Below are positions 12,730 through 24,129 of a stretch of DNA of 64,000 nt, piece after piece. The notes beneath the pieces were generated by a model. That model was not told the origin of the DNA, searched no databases, and was given only the letters and a program-made list of their open reading frames with translations. A program made the translations under genes and the position numbers. Source of the stretch: Isoetes taiwanensis (Eukaryota > Streptophyta > Lycopodiopsida > Isoetales > Isoetaceae); contig JAJEKV010000149.1 in assembly GCA_021234155.1 (NCBI GenBank), positions 1,335,932-1,399,931 of the forward strand. Reading direction: 5' to 3'. The number at the start of each line of letters is the position of its first letter. Position 1 is the stretch's first letter.

Positions 12730-14305
12730 ATGTTTCTCACTTCCTCTTATTTTTTCCCTTTCTCTTTTCCTTTTGCTTTTCGCTGCTTTTCTCCTCCCTC
12801 TGGGGCCCCCTTTTCCCTTTTTTATTTTCCATTTTATATTTTTCTTTTTCCACTATTCCATTTCCCTTTTCTATTTTCCGCTTCCATGTTTTTCCTTTTC
12901 TATTTTTCTCTTCCCTTTTTTCCTATTTATGCTTGCCTTTTCCTTTTTTCCCTTCCCCCTCTCCTTTTCCCTTTTTTTCCTTTACTTTTTCCCTTTTTCC
13001 CTTTTCTATTTTTCTCTTATTTTTCGTTCCCCTCCCCTTTCTATTTTCCCAGTTTATCGCATTTTTTTCTCTTTTCCCTTTTCCCTTTGCCTTTCACCAC
13101 GCTTCCCCTTTTACTATTCTCCTTTCTCTTTTTTACCTTTTTTTTCACGTTGCTCTTTTCTATTTTTCCACTTCCTGCTTTTCTATACTCCCTTTTCCTA
13201 TTTTCCCTTTTTTTCCCCTCCCTCTTTTCACATTCCCTTTTTCCTTTTACCTTTTTCTATTTTCCTTTTTTCCTATGCCCTTCATTCCCCTTTTTCTTTT
13301 CTTTTTATCAATGGCCTTTTTCTCTTCCATTTTCCTCCTTTTTCGACACTTTCTATCTTCCTCTTTTTTTTTTCTTTTCTATTTTTGTTTTTTTTTTGCT
13401 CATACCCTTTTTTCCCACCTTTTTTTCTCTTTCCTTTTTGACAGTGCCTTTTTTTCCTTCCCTTTGTCCACTCTTTCCGTCTTCCTTTTTCCTCGTGGCC
13501 TTTTTTGTTCTCTTTTCACCCTCCTTTGTTTTCTCTCTCTCTCTCTTCCTTTTTTGCCCCTTCCCTTTTCCTCCTTTCCTCTTTTCCTCTTCCTCTTTTC
13601 CTCATGGCCTTTTTCCCCTCTCTTTTCCCCTCCCTTTTTCTTTTCCTTTTCCCTCTTCCCTTGTTTTTTCTCTTCCACTACCCCATTTCCCTTTTCCCTT
13701 TTTTGTTTTCCACTTTCCTGTTTTTTCTTTTCTATTTTTTCCTTCGTTTTTTCCCTATTTGTATTTGCCTTTTTTTCCCTCCTCCCCTTCCCTTTTTCCC
13801 TTTCTTTTTTCTATTTTCCCTTTTTCCATTCCTCGCTTTTCCCTTTTTCTAGTTTCCTCTTCCTTTTTGTTTCCCTCCCCTTTCTATGTTTCAGTTTACC
13901 GCCCTCTTTTTCCTTTTGCCTTTCACCACGCTCCCCTTTTTCCTATTATTTTTTCTCCCACCCCTCCCTTTTTTTTTGTTTTTCGTTTTTTCATGTTTTC
14001 CTTTTCTATTTTCCACTCCCTGCTTTTCCCTACTTCCTGTTTCTATTTCCCCCTTATCTTTTTTCCCTCCCCTTTTCATATTCCTTTTACCTTTTTTCTA
14101 TTTTCCTTTTCTCTTATCCCCTTCATGCCTCTTTTCTTTTTCCTTTTAGGTATGGTTTTTTTCTCTTCCCTTTTCCTCCTCTCTCGACTCTTTCTCTCTT
14201 CTCCTTTTTTCCCTTGCCCGTTTTCCCTTCCATTTCCTCCTCTCCACCTTCTTTTTTCTTTTCTTTTCGTTTTTCTTTTTCTCATACCCTTTTTCCCTTC
14301 TCGGC
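12730..14305. repeat. Polypyrimidine (homopurine-homopyrimidine) satellite
   Basis: For almost 1.6 kb the + strand is nearly all C and T, built from irregular TTTTCCC/CTTTTTCC units. A higher-order repeat of about 830 bp is visible: the non-pyrimidine interruption TTGCCTTTCACCACGCT recurs at about 13088 and 13917, and the CTTCATKCC...CTTTTCTTTTTC block at about 13275 and 14120. Open frames through it (one of 579 codons, Phe/Pro/Ser/Leu only) are by-products of missing purines, not genes. Such tracts can form triplex (H-DNA). Confidence 0.9.
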
Positions 14306-14850
14306 TTTGCACGCCCGGCCCCCCTTTGCTGGCGCTGGGGCGCGCCGGGGTTAATGCGGTAGTGGCGGATGGCGCTGGGAGGTGCGATGATGGATGGCGC
14401 TTTGTGAGCACAGCCTGAGGCGTGCTGGCGTTTTGCGCTGAGAAACACGCTGGATCGGTGGAGCGCCGGTGAGGAGAGCACCTCCAGCTGGGCGATTTCC
14501 TGGCGGTTCTCGGCGCCGCCTTCCACTGGCGTCACGGGCGATTGGCGTTAGGCGTCATTTTTCTAGCACACAGTTGTGAAGAGGTTACGGTTCGGAGGCG
14601 TTTGGTGAAGTCTTGTCTGTTGGAGGTATGCTTGTTGCTTCTTGCAATAGCATGGATTTTTGGATGTGTAATCATCCACGGCAGCGATTTTCTCGGTGGT
14701 TTTAATCCCGGGCCATGGTGATTATGTTTTGTTACGTAGGCTTGGCCCTTGTTCAGTTAGGGACTTGGTCCCGTTTTGTACTGTGGTCCCATAACTCGAT
14801 TGGGTTCCGTGGACATTAAAAGTTTCTTCCTTCCTTCCTTCCTTCCTTCA
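14306..14850 (+). repeat. GC-rich block ending in a LINE-like 3' end and (CTTC)n tail
   Basis: A GC-rich stretch interrupts the polypyrimidine satellite. It ends with GATTGGGTTCCGTGGACATT, then AAAA and a CTTC microsatellite (about 14826-14848). That terminal block also ends the sequence at 28.62-28.71 kb and matches the 3' ends at 3.2 and 35.5 kb. This is therefore probably a 5'-truncated retroelement copy inserted into the satellite; no coding part is recognisable. Confidence 0.5.
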
Positions 14851-14869
14851 AATTTTTCCACTTTTTTTT

Positions 14870-15362
14870 TCCTTCCCCTTTTGACAATGCTCTTTTTTCA
14901 TTCCCTTTGCCCATTTCCTCGTGGCCTTTTTTCTTCCCTTTCCCCCCTCCTTTTTTTCCCTTTTCCCTTCCTCACCCTTTCTCTCTTCCCTTTTTTTCCC
15001 TTTCTCTTTTCCTCCTTTCTTCTTCCTCTTTTCCTCATGCCCTCTTTCCCCTCCCTTTTTCTTTTCCGGTTCCCTTTCCTTCTTCCTTTGCTTTTTCTCT
15101 TCCTTCTTTCCATGTCCCTTTTCCTTTCTCTTTTCTACCCTTCCCTGCCCTTTTTCTCTTCCCCTTTCTTGGTGTCGTTTTTTGCTCTCTCCCCCCTCCT
15201 CCCCCTTTTTATTTTCCCTTTTCCTTTTTTTCCATGCTCCTTTCTATTCCCTTTCCTTTTGCCCTTTACCCCTTTCATCCTCCTTTTTCTTTTTCTCAGT
15301 TTCTCCGTCTCTTTTCCCTTTTCTCCTTTCTCTTTTCCCTTCCCTTCTGCCCTTTTCAATTT
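14870..15362. repeat. Second polypyrimidine satellite segment
   Basis: Same composition as 12730-14305. The stretch beginning CCTCGTGGCC (about 14918) and continuing to CTCATGCCC (about 15036) parallels 13490-13610, so this is a displaced copy of the same higher-order unit. Confidence 0.85.
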
Positions 15363-15725
15363 GACTGCCTGCTTGAGAGAATCGTAGAAGCAATGGTCAA
15401 GATGAAATTTTTTTTTTTTTTTTGAGGGTAAGGATATGTATTATATTTATTATAATCAGTTATACAATGGATGTCCCCTTTAGGGAGAGATAGGAAGAAT
15501 TATCTCTAAGCAGGGTTATCCCTGGAGTCCAAGTCTTGTACTCCATGGTTTTAGTTCCAGTCTTCTCCACCCCTGGGTTACTATAGGGGAATTCCCTTCT
15601 TCTCCCAGAGGGGATACTATCCAGTTCTTTTAGCCATTTTCCAAGAGAGATGGATTGAAGGATACCCCCCTTACAAATTAATTTGGACTCAAGATAACTC
15701 TGTCTCTGCTGATAGATGGTACCAC

Positions 15726-18700
15726 TTATCCATCGTGAGAATCCCAATGGCATCTAAAAAAGGAGTAGAACCCTGTCAAACTTCCTATCCTGTCCAGTTC
15801 TCTGTTGTAGTTACGTCCAAATTTACGATGATGGGCCAGGGCCATGAGGGCCACCTCTTGGCTAAACTGATTTTTTATTCGGTCTGTTGATGTAACTAAG
15901 CCACCAAGAGCTACTCCACATCGATGTTTCCATACACACCAGAGAGATATGTTGGTGAGTGAGAGTTGGATTATATCTTCCCCTAGACTGACTAGTATTT
16001 CTGGCCATGATAATTGGTATATATCCAATCCGATAATTGGACTGACCCATTTCCAGAAGTCGTTTATTTCTGGGCAGAAGAAGAGATGATCCAATGTCTC
16101 AGAGGCCCCACAGCCCAATGGACAAAGATCATGATGCACTATATCCCTATTCAAGAATAACCAAGTCATATTGCATAAACCATCACGTGAAGGTGATCCA
16201 ACGGAAAAGCGTATTTTCCTCGAGCATAGAAGTCCAGGACACGGTTAATAATTCTTTTGTGTCTACTTGATCCAAACCCAATATGCCGGCAGACCTTGAT
16301 TGGAGGTGGTGGCATTAGCGTGTATATTTTTTCGACCTTATAACCATCTTCATCCCCACATATCCATCTTTCCTCCGGCCCTGCATTCCCGAGAGCATGT
16401 TAACATTCCTCATTATCTTTTAAACACCTTTCTATCCCCTACCCTATAGCGGTGTATGAGGGCTCTCATCCAGTCCATGAAATCCATCTGTCATTTTCCC
16501 ATAAGTGCCCTACCTTAGTTACTCCCGCCATCGCCACTTAACAAAGATACGAGGGGGTGGACCCGGTGCTAGCGGAAGCTGGTCCTTCTCCCAAATTCGT
16601 ACATTCCAAAATAAAGGCCGAGACATCCGGCTTCCCTTGGAGCATCATCCACTTGAAACAAATCTTGCACTTCTTGCCAAGCTCCCAAAATTTTTCTCAT
16701 GACCCAATGATGTGCCCGCCCCAATTTGAACTTATAGAAGAGAGACCAGTCTCATCCACGGAGATGGAGGGTTTACCCCTTATCTTGCCTTGTTGGAGCC
16801 AAAATCTCACTAGATCAATTCTTTGGTGATCTGTCATTCTCAATAGCCCGCCAAACAAATTTAGCCGCTAGAGCTCTTGCACGAACCATTGGGTCCTTTC
16901 TGCCTAGCCCCCGTCCTTCCTATCCGACACATTTACATCCCATGCTACCTTTGCTTTTTCCCCATATGAACTTTACGGATAATTACGAATTTGATCATAT
17001 ACATATTTTTGCGCCACAATTGCCGACGAATAGTAGATGTGAGTGGCGTTGAGGATTGCATTTGCTACTGTCACACGTCCCATAGTTGAGAGAGCTTTGC
17101 AGGACCACAAATTGACCTTTTTTCGAATCTTTTCTACAATTGGAGACCACAGACCTTTTAGATTTTCTGCCAGATTAAGAGGCATACCCAAAAGTTTCAC
17201 CGTCTCTGAGGCAGCGACTGTATGAAAGTTCCATGCCTTTACCCTTGCATCAACGACCCCGTCAAATGGCCATATAGCAAAGACATTTGGCTGGGTTTAT
17301 TTCTATTCCAGCTATAGAAAAAAAGGAACCCAGTGCCTCCTGAAAGGCTTCAAAACTCTTATCATCATATCTTAAGAAAAGGAAAGTATCATCCGCATAT
17401 TGCATTATTGACAGCCTTCGGTCTGAACCTGGAAGAGTTAAACCATTTACCATGCCTCTTGCTTCCAATTCCTTCACCATTCGAGTTAAAAGGTTTGCCA
17501 TGATCAGGAATAGGTACGGAGCAAGTGGGCAGCCCTGTCTAATTCCTTTTCTGAGGTCAAAGAGGCCAGAGGGTTGGCCATTCACCAATACTGATGCAGA
17601 TGCCATCTTGTTCAAGCCCATAACTAGATTAATGAAGTCTGTTTCAAAACCCATATGTGCCATGACCTCCTTCAACCCACTCCATCTAAGTGTGTCATAG
17701 GCTCTGCGAAAGTCAAGTTTAAGCATAACACATTCCTGGCCTGAGTGCTTACACCAGTGAAGCCCCTCCCTAGCGGCCAGGTAATTGTCCAGGATGTTTC
17801 TATTTGGAAGAAATGCTGATTGTTCACATCCTATTACACGGGCTAGGATTGGTTTAATTCGAATAGCTATGACTTTCATGATCACTTTATACAGAACATT
17901 GGTTAGTGCAATCGGTCTCCATTCATTGATGGCCCAGAGTCGCTCACTTTTTGGGATGAGTGCAATGAATCCATTTGCCAAAATTTTGGGTGAAGATATC
18001 TGACAGCCCAGGCTCCTTTGAATGCTGCAACAAAGGAAGGACCCAAGATATCCCAGAATTCTACATAGAACTCTGGTGGGAACCCATCTGGCCCGGGGGA
18101 TTTCCCAGAAGCTAGAGAACTTAACGCTTTGTATATTTCTGCATCTCCTGGTTCCTGAAGCAATAGTCTGTTCTCCTCGTTGTTTATTGAAAGACCTTGA
18201 CTGATAGAGGGTAACCATTTGGAGCAATGGGAGGAGTAATCATTTGGAAGAGGCTCTTCCTTAAAAAGCCCTTCGTAGCTGTTTCTAAAGAATGCTTTTA
18301 TTTCTGCCTCCCCTTTTATGACTTGATGCTGGTCATCAATTACCGAGGTAATGCTATTCTCGGCCAACCTGGCTCCTGCCAATCTAAAGAAACACTTGGA
18401 GTTCTCATGATCCACTTCAGCATACCACTTAGTCCTAGATCTCATAGCTGCCCCACGGGCTTCCTCTTCCTCTATTGCTTTAACTCTGATAGTTAATTCT
18501 TCCTCAACTTTCTGATATGCAATGTTGAATGGGTCTGAAACTAAATCTTGTTTGACTTGTCGAATTTCATTATATAGATCGGCTTTAGACCTTCGGAACT
18601 TCTGGGCACGCTCTCTACCCCATCTTTTTATCCAATCTTTCATCAGGGCATTTATTTTAACCCATGCTTTCATGCTAGGGAGCCCTTCCTCCCTTGGTTG

Positions 18701-19534
18701 CGCCAGAATAAATTCTCTAAAGGGATTACAGAATGCTTCCTTCCCTAAGAGCCCAGTATTGAATTTAAAGGGAGTATTGCCCTTTCGTCTAGCAAAGGGA
18801 AGATCCTCCAATACTAGTTTTTGTGGCACATGATCAGACTGTGAGAAGGTAAGGTCCCCTTCGACAAAACATTTATCCATGAACGGGGCCGACTTGTTGG
18901 CCAAATAGAATCTATCCAGAAGACAATAAACTCTGTCCATACCTTTTTGCTTATTTGACCAGGAGTATGGAGTATTCGATGGTGGGAGGAGAGCAAATCC
19001 ATTATTATTGAGAAGAGAATCCCATGCTACCCTCTCTTCCCCTAAGAGGTTCCTGATGAGCCCAAGCTTTTGGTCCCATACATCCGTCATGTTGAGGTCA
19101 CCACCTAAAATCCAGTTTTCCCCTGGTTGGCTGACCAACCACGTATTTATCTCTCTCCATAGCACAGCTCTTTCTGCAGGCTTGTTGGTGGCATATATGT
19201 TAATCAGCCCCCATTGGACTCCATCTGTTTCAAATTGTATTGCCTGCCATCTTCCATCAGTTCCCACATATTGGAGGTTGCTAGTTAGACCTCTCCATAG
19301 AATTCCGGTCCCCCCTTTGGTGCCTCTAGCTGCACAGGTAAGAGCGGAATACTGGCTACCCACCCATCCCCCTAATGAGTTAGATTCAAAGTCTGGGAGC
19401 CTGTGTTCTTGTATCATGATGACGTCAGCATTCATAGATCTTATGGCTGCCAGAACTCTGGCCCTTTTCAAAACCCCTTTAATTCCCCGAAGGTTCCACG
19501 AGACTATTTTCATTGTTATTCCCCAGATCCCCAT
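15726..19534 (-). pseudogene. LINE ORF2: endonuclease, reverse transcriptase, zf-RVT
   Basis: The start MGIWGITMKIVSWNLRGIKG opens an APE endonuclease domain with the IQEH, GGDLNM and SDH signatures. Reverse transcriptase follows: WRPIAL, LDFRRAYDTL, RQGCPLAPYLF and the catalytic YADD (about 17400). The C-terminal zf-RVT (CPLGCGASETLDHLFFC) is at about 16140. The reading frame shifts near 17980-17990 at a run of four A and four T, stops near 17262, and has further breaks between 16970 and 16170. The product would be nicking and reverse-transcribing machinery for target-primed retrotransposition; this copy cannot make it whole. Sequence 15425-15725 is 3' untranslated. Confidence 0.85.
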
Positions 19535-20573
19535 GCCCGTCCCAGAATAAAACTGTAACCTCTCCTTCCCTTCGGGGAGAATCTATTCCTATGTGGCACT
19601 CATCCCAAGGGTTGCCCATTATGATCCCCCAATCACTTTGATCCCGGGTATTTGCTAATTGCTTCTGGCCTTGTCTCCCTTTTGTACCAAGACACGGGTC
19701 ACTATTACATGGGGGCCAATACACCGGTGCCCTTTGATGTTGTAGATCCCCTTGACCTTGAAGGACATTACCCATATTTCTAGAACTTCCAGTGCCCCAT
19801 CCCCCCTTAATATTCTGAAACCTAATCCAGGGTACTTGAGAAAAGTTGTTGATGGGCAGGTTACAAAGTGCAAACACAATTTGTACTACAAAGGATTGAA
19901 TTTGTTTGTAAGTTGTGGTACACATTTGTTTCTTCCCAAAGAAAATATCAGACCAAATACATGCAATTCCTAGCCTTATTTCAAAGGGCCCCAGTAGTCT
20001 GTCCCCATTACATAGTTTACATTTTAATTGTCGTACCATGTAGGCATATTTTTGTGTAGCCATTACAAAGACTTCATTCTGCATCTTCCAAAGACCTATT
20101 TTGATTCTTTTGAGTATACCAAAAAGTACATACTGCATTTTTAGCATTGGATCTGCCAATTGTAGTAGAAGAGTACAGTACATAAATCTGCCATGTTCAC
20201 TATGGGCTTGTACCCTTACTGCCATAATCCTGCTGTCATCCAATATTTGACAAAGCATTCTTTCACGGCCAAGTTGCCAACAGTTTAGGGCGGTCCCAAT
20301 CTTTTGGAGGCCAACCTTCTTACATTGCAGCATTACCTTAACAAGCAAGCTAGAGTTTCGGGTTAGCCAAGGCATCCTTATGCCATGGCTTAACTTCCAC
20401 CAACAAATTGCCACAACCATCATTTTACTACTTAATATGAGAAAACATACATAATCGCACGGGAGATGGTTCAAAAACTTACCTCCAAGACGGGATAAGG
20501 CTCCCATAGAGTAAGTCGCAACAAAAAACTGCTTAAGGGATAGGATTCCCTCTATATGTATACTAGCTGCCAT
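19479..20573 (-). CDS. Unrecognised 364-residue ORF between LINE ORF1 and ORF2
   Basis: This frame starts at MAASIHIEG just after ORF1 stops and overlaps the first 56 bases of ORF2. It is Cys-, Leu- and Met-rich (for example CKLCNGDRLLG about two fifths from its end) with a Gly/Asn/Asp-rich C-terminus. I know no domain that fits. It could be the RNA-binding half of ORF1 displaced by a frameshift, an extra ORF of this LINE lineage, or decayed sequence that happens to stay open. Length and uninterrupted coding favour one of the first two. Confidence 0.5.
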   Translation of the reverse strand: MAASIHIEGILSLKQFFVATYSMGALSRLGGKFLNHLPCDYVCFLILSSKMMVVAICWWKLSHGIRMPWLTRNSSLLVKVMLQCKKVGLQKIGTALNCWQLGRERMLCQILDDSRIMAVRVQAHSEHGRFMYCTLLLQLADPMLKMQYVLFGILKRIKIGLWKMQNEVFVMATQKYAYMVRQLKCKLCNGDRLLGPFEIRLGIACIWSDIFFGKKQMCTTTYKQIQSFVVQIVFALCNLPINNFSQVPWIRFQNIKGGWGTGSSRNMGNVLQGQGDLQHQRAPVYWPPCNSDPCLGTKGRQGQKQLANTRDQSDWGIIMGNPWDECHIGIDSPRREGEVTVLFWDGHGDLGNNNENSLVEPSGN

Positions 20574-20578
20574 TACTT

Positions 20579-21643
20579 TTAGGTTGTCCTTTTTCCCCTG
20601 CTAGCACCTTCCGAGATAGAGTGTTTATGAAGGACCTCAGCAATGATTCCTGGTTCAAACGAGACCCTCTTTTGCTGTCTTCCCTTCCTTTTCTTCTCTA
20701 TGGCACCTGTAGAGGGCTTTGTGATGGGCCTGTCCTCTGCCTCATTTTCTGCTTCAATGTCTTCCAAGATGTCAGTGATTTTCTCCAAGGTGGCTCCCTC
20801 TTGAAGATTGGCTGACTCTTCATTGTAATTCAGTTCCATTCCTTGGGAGCCAGGCGTGCTGCCATGCAAAATGCTGCTATGCAAAGTGCTGCCATGCAAG
20901 ATCCTTCTATATTCATCTAACTTGGGTGCAGATTTGTCAAGATCAGATGGGTTGATGCCCACCATGGCACTGGTCAGGGCAACTTGGCTGGTTGAATCCG
21001 GCTCACATCTAATTTGGGCATGTGACAGCTCACTGTCTGGTGTAAGCTCAATCTCTGGTGCAGGGTCTTCATTGAGTGCAGGGTCTTCTCTTGGATCATT
21101 CGGCTCAGTCAGCTTGGGTGCCAAGTTGGAAGCCACGTTGTCAGGCTGAGATGGGTTGATTTCCAACATGGTATTGGTCAGATCCACTTTGCTGGTCAAA
21201 CCTAGCTCACCGTTGGGGGGGACACTTGTCTGCTCTTTGTCTGGTGCAGTGTCATTATCCAAGAGGGGGTCAACATCTGGACCAAAGGGGCACATCGTTG
21301 AAGATTTGGTATCTTTCTTTGTGATAGTGATATCCACCATCTCAGAAGGTCCTTCTCTTCCCATTAATTCTGCATCGAACAAATTCTGAACCAGACCAGA
21401 GGGATTTTTGCCAACATTGGACTGAACCTGCAAACAGTCCTTGGGACTAGAGCTTTTTGGATCTGAACATTCCCCCACTTGGTAGTTTGGACCAGAGCTT
21501 ATGATGGAGAGGTTTCCATAGCTACCTCGGCCTTTACGGGCATTGAAGAAATCTTTTCCTCTGTTTCTGCCAGACTTTGACACTAGAGTATAACCGTCAT
21601 CCTCATCAACCTCCTTCCCTTTAGATGCCATTATGTCAGCCAT
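20579..21643 (-). CDS. LINE ORF1-like protein, acidic and disordered
   Basis: An open frame of 354 codons at the 5' end of the L1 element. The N-terminus MADIMASKGKEVDEDDGYTL and a basic patch (GRNRGKDFFNARKGRG) lead into a long acidic, Pro/Ser/Asp/Glu-rich middle. The C-terminus is a basic segment (EKKRKGRQQKRVSFEPG). Plant L1 ORF1 proteins bind RNA as part of the retrotransposition particle, but I do not see the usual DUF4283 or CCHC zinc knuckle here. Assignment as ORF1 therefore rests on position. The following ORF begins only six bases downstream in another frame. Confidence 0.6.
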   Translation of the reverse strand: MADIMASKGKEVDEDDGYTLVSKSGRNRGKDFFNARKGRGSYGNLSIISSGPNYQVGECSDPKSSSPKDCLQVQSNVGKNPSGLVQNLFDAELMGREGPSEMVDITITKKDTKSSTMCPFGPDVDPLLDNDTAPDKEQTSVPPNGELGLTSKVDLTNTMLEINPSQPDNVASNLAPKLTEPNDPREDPALNEDPAPEIELTPDSELSHAQIRCEPDSTSQVALTSAMVGINPSDLDKSAPKLDEYRRILHGSTLHSSILHGSTPGSQGMELNYNEESANLQEGATLEKITDILEDIEAENEAEDRPITKPSTGAIEKKRKGRQQKRVSFEPGIIAEVLHKHSISEGASRGKRTT

Positions 21644-21764
21644 TTGTTGGGGATGTTCTCCTGGAATCGAGCAAAGTGCAGATGCATGGACACATTACCC
21701 TCACTATTGGTTAAGATCAAATCCTCAACCGTCCGATCTAGGGCCTGGTTCACGAATCACGACA

Positions 21765-21880
21765 CACGCTATAACATAACATTATAATATAAGATAATGC
21801 ATACTTATAATACCGTTCTTATAACGTATACTTAATACCCATAATATAACATACGGAAAGAACACTATGAATGGAGGAAC
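21765..21880. repeat. AT-rich repeat shared with 12533-12620
   Basis: Partner of the repeat at 12.5 kb; contains several ATAACATTATAATATA-type phrases and lies just outside the 5' end of the L1 element. Confidence 0.4.
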
Positions 21881-22500
21881 AACATAAAGCATATGACTAA
21901 ACATTGAATCTCTCTCTCCCTTTTTTTTTGACGTTGTAAAGCAAAGCAAAATTATGATCAGCGAGAAACCAATACAAGCATTAATATTTTCTAAGGCCTT
22001 CTATAAATCTGATGTTCGGCCTAGTAATATGCAAAGACAACTCCAAATTTGAATTTAAGAGATAAACACCATCCACCACATATGCAATTTAACATCCATG
22101 GAGACTACTAAGAGCTATGGATGATAGGAACACGGGCAACCACAACAAAACTAGGGGGCAAGGCCCTGCTGTAATATATGAAGTAAAATAAAATAAAGCG
22201 AAATAAAACAGGAAGAAAAACCCCTCGCAAAGAAACAAAGAAGAAGATATAACCAGTCCAAGGATCAGAAGGCCAATAATCGCAAATGATAACCAGTCCA
22301 AGAATCAGAAGGCCAATAATCCCAAATGATAGCCATGCCTCCTCGGTAAATTGTCCTCCCAGAGGGCTTTTTTGTCTTGCTTCTCTCATTTTGCCTAATT
22401 CTTCCTCTTTTTACTGAGCTCAAATGGAGTGAGGCCTTCCCGTACTGAAAAATTAGTGCTCTTTATGTGACTTCTGTGATGCAGAACACGTAGCTGTCTT
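21881..22500. other. Intergenic, a short local duplication only
   Basis: A phrase of about 20 bp (CCAGTCCAAGRATCAGAAGG and the following CCAATAATC) is repeated at about 22255 and 22292. No gene is supported. Confidence 0.4.
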
Positions 22501-22514
22501 TAAAGTGCATTAAA

Positions 22515-22990
22515 AGATGTCAAGGCTGATCTGACCGGGCTGCTCTCACTCTAGCAGCAGATATAATACCCTCAGTCGTATATGCGTGAGATCTTTGAAG
22601 AAATATGTGACCGCCTCCATTTTTGCACAAATCTGCCCTCTCCATCTCCAGTTCAGACCTAAGCTCTTGCTGGAGCCTGTCTTGCCTTGCCAGCTCACGC
22701 GTGCAATGCCGGATTTGCTCATGAGCCTCTGCATGTAGGCCGTTGCCCTGCTGAGTGTGCGGCCCACAACCCTCGTACCTCATGATCTTGCTTATTCGAC
22801 CTATGCTCCAATCCCTGAAGTTTGGAGGCCAACTCTGCTTCCTTAGCCAAGAAGCGCTCCTGCGCATTGTTGAGCTTGCCTTGGAGGGTCTGGAGGTGTT
22901 CTTGTTGCGTCTCACTAGCTACCTATAAGGTCTTTTGGACCGTGGCTGCCGTCCCTTCTGCCTCTGTGCAGAGTAGCAACAGATTCGCCC
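22515..22990 (-). mobile_element. LINE 3' coiled-coil fragment
   Basis: The minus strand encodes GLHAEAHEQIRHCTRELARQ followed by more coiled coil. It aligns with GLHAEVHEQLRQCTNELARQ at 54.58-54.70 kb, the C-terminal coiled coil of the second LINE family in this window. No endonuclease or reverse transcriptase part is attached. Confidence 0.65.
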
Positions 22991-23199
22991 GGGTCTCCTG
23001 CATGAACTGTAAGTAAGATCACGTTGTCTTGAGGAAATAGTATTGTGAAATGTGTTGTCAAACTCTGTTAACTTTGATGAGATGAACCTGAAAATCAAGT
23101 CAAAATCACCTTGAAATTTCAGGTTATAAAATCAAGACGAATTACCCTATAATTTCAATGCATGACATTACTCCCTAATCTATCCCCCCCCCTCCTAGG

Positions 23200-23370
23200 C
23201 TTGCACGACCACTCACCCACCCTTTTGTTGTGTTTTAAGTGCAGTGGATCCATCGTTTGGCATTCCTCGCACTGCTTAACGAATTCATGCCATATTCTGA
23301 ATAACACGTTTCTCTGACTCGACTGCAACAGCCATGGATCGTTTTGTTTTGCATTGTTTCCAAAGGTTAT
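23200..23370. repeat. Inverted partner of 30950-31110
   Basis: About 150 bp around GAATTCATGCCATATTCTGA is present in reverse complement at 30950-31110, including the CAGCCATGGATCGT phrase and a nearby poly-C/poly-G run. It marks one arm of an inverted duplication. Confidence 0.7.
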
Positions 23371-23379
23371 GATTCAGCT

Positions 23380-24037
23380 AGTAAAAATTTGCACCATTAT
23401 ATTGTTTTTTATACAGCCGGTACCTTAGAAAAGTAAAAACTATGGCTGCAGGAAGACAACACAGAATTTTTTTTTTCTGGCTTGGAGATTACCCAAGAAG
23501 ATATTATACCATTTGCACACTCGGCCATATTCTATTGGTTGCTCACATTTTCTCATAGCTATGGCAACCGACAAGCACATAGCAGCCACAACTAGGAAAA
23601 ATAGAAAAGGGAAAAATTTAGGGAGTTAACAAGAACGAAGACTTAGGTATAATCTGTTCATTTAGCTCCATTCTTTAGAAGGATGCTTTTACATAGAACA
23701 CCATTAAAAAATGTCCCAGAGAGGAGATGATACTTTGCTGAGATTGGATCATATCAGAAAACAAAGGTCTTCGGAGATTACAAAGACTATCTTAGATGGT
23801 GTTCCAGACCACGATGTTGTCACTTTCCATCTTATAATGGAAGTTCTTGAACTAAAGAAGGATTGCAGATTTAGTATGTGAGCTTTGTTTAAAAGGATAA
23901 TTGATAGCACCCATATATGTGTCCACAAATAAATATTCCTGGAGAACTTAACTTGCAGCAGCAGGGAAGCAACATGTAAGTTAAAAATTTTGTCCTAGTT
24001 GAATGCATGTACATTGTACTAGTGGATTAGTTAAAGC
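23380..24037. repeat. Duplicated block 1a (partner 31690-32375)
   Basis: From CAGCCGGTACCTTAGAAAAG (23415) to GGATTAGTTAAAGCTTTT (24037) this block matches 31733-32375 in the same orientation with scattered substitutions and indels. No gene is recognisable in either copy. In the partner copy the sequence runs on across 240 bp to the block matching 26490-27215, so 24038-26489 is extra DNA in this copy. Confidence 0.85.
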
Positions 24038-24129
24038 TTTTCCGCCATTGTTTAAAATAGTATTCTGGCATTTGTACAGTACAATGTCATAGTAATACAC
24101 TCCATAACTCAAACACATGAACATGATTC

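Larger units (their letters stand above)
15394..21722 (-). mobile_element. L1-type LINE, nearly full length
   Basis: Read on the minus strand the element has an ORF1, an unrecognised middle ORF, and an ORF2 with apurinic endonuclease, reverse transcriptase and zf-RVT domains. It ends in poly(A) (T run on + at 15407-15424). A candidate diverged target duplication, TGGTYAAGATSAAAT, is at 15394-15408 and 21708-21722 (2 of 15 bases differ); the ends are given by this. ORF2 carries frameshifts and stops, so this copy is inactive although the catalytic motifs are well preserved. Confidence 0.85.

Noticed and set aside
12679-14418. A 579-codon plus-strand ORF and overlapping long ORFs rich in Phe, Pro, Ser and Leu
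   Set aside because: They arise because a pyrimidine-only strand contains no stop codons; composition is repetitive with no protein features.
14776-15425. Long ORFs in the second polypyrimidine stretch
   Set aside because: Same cause as above.
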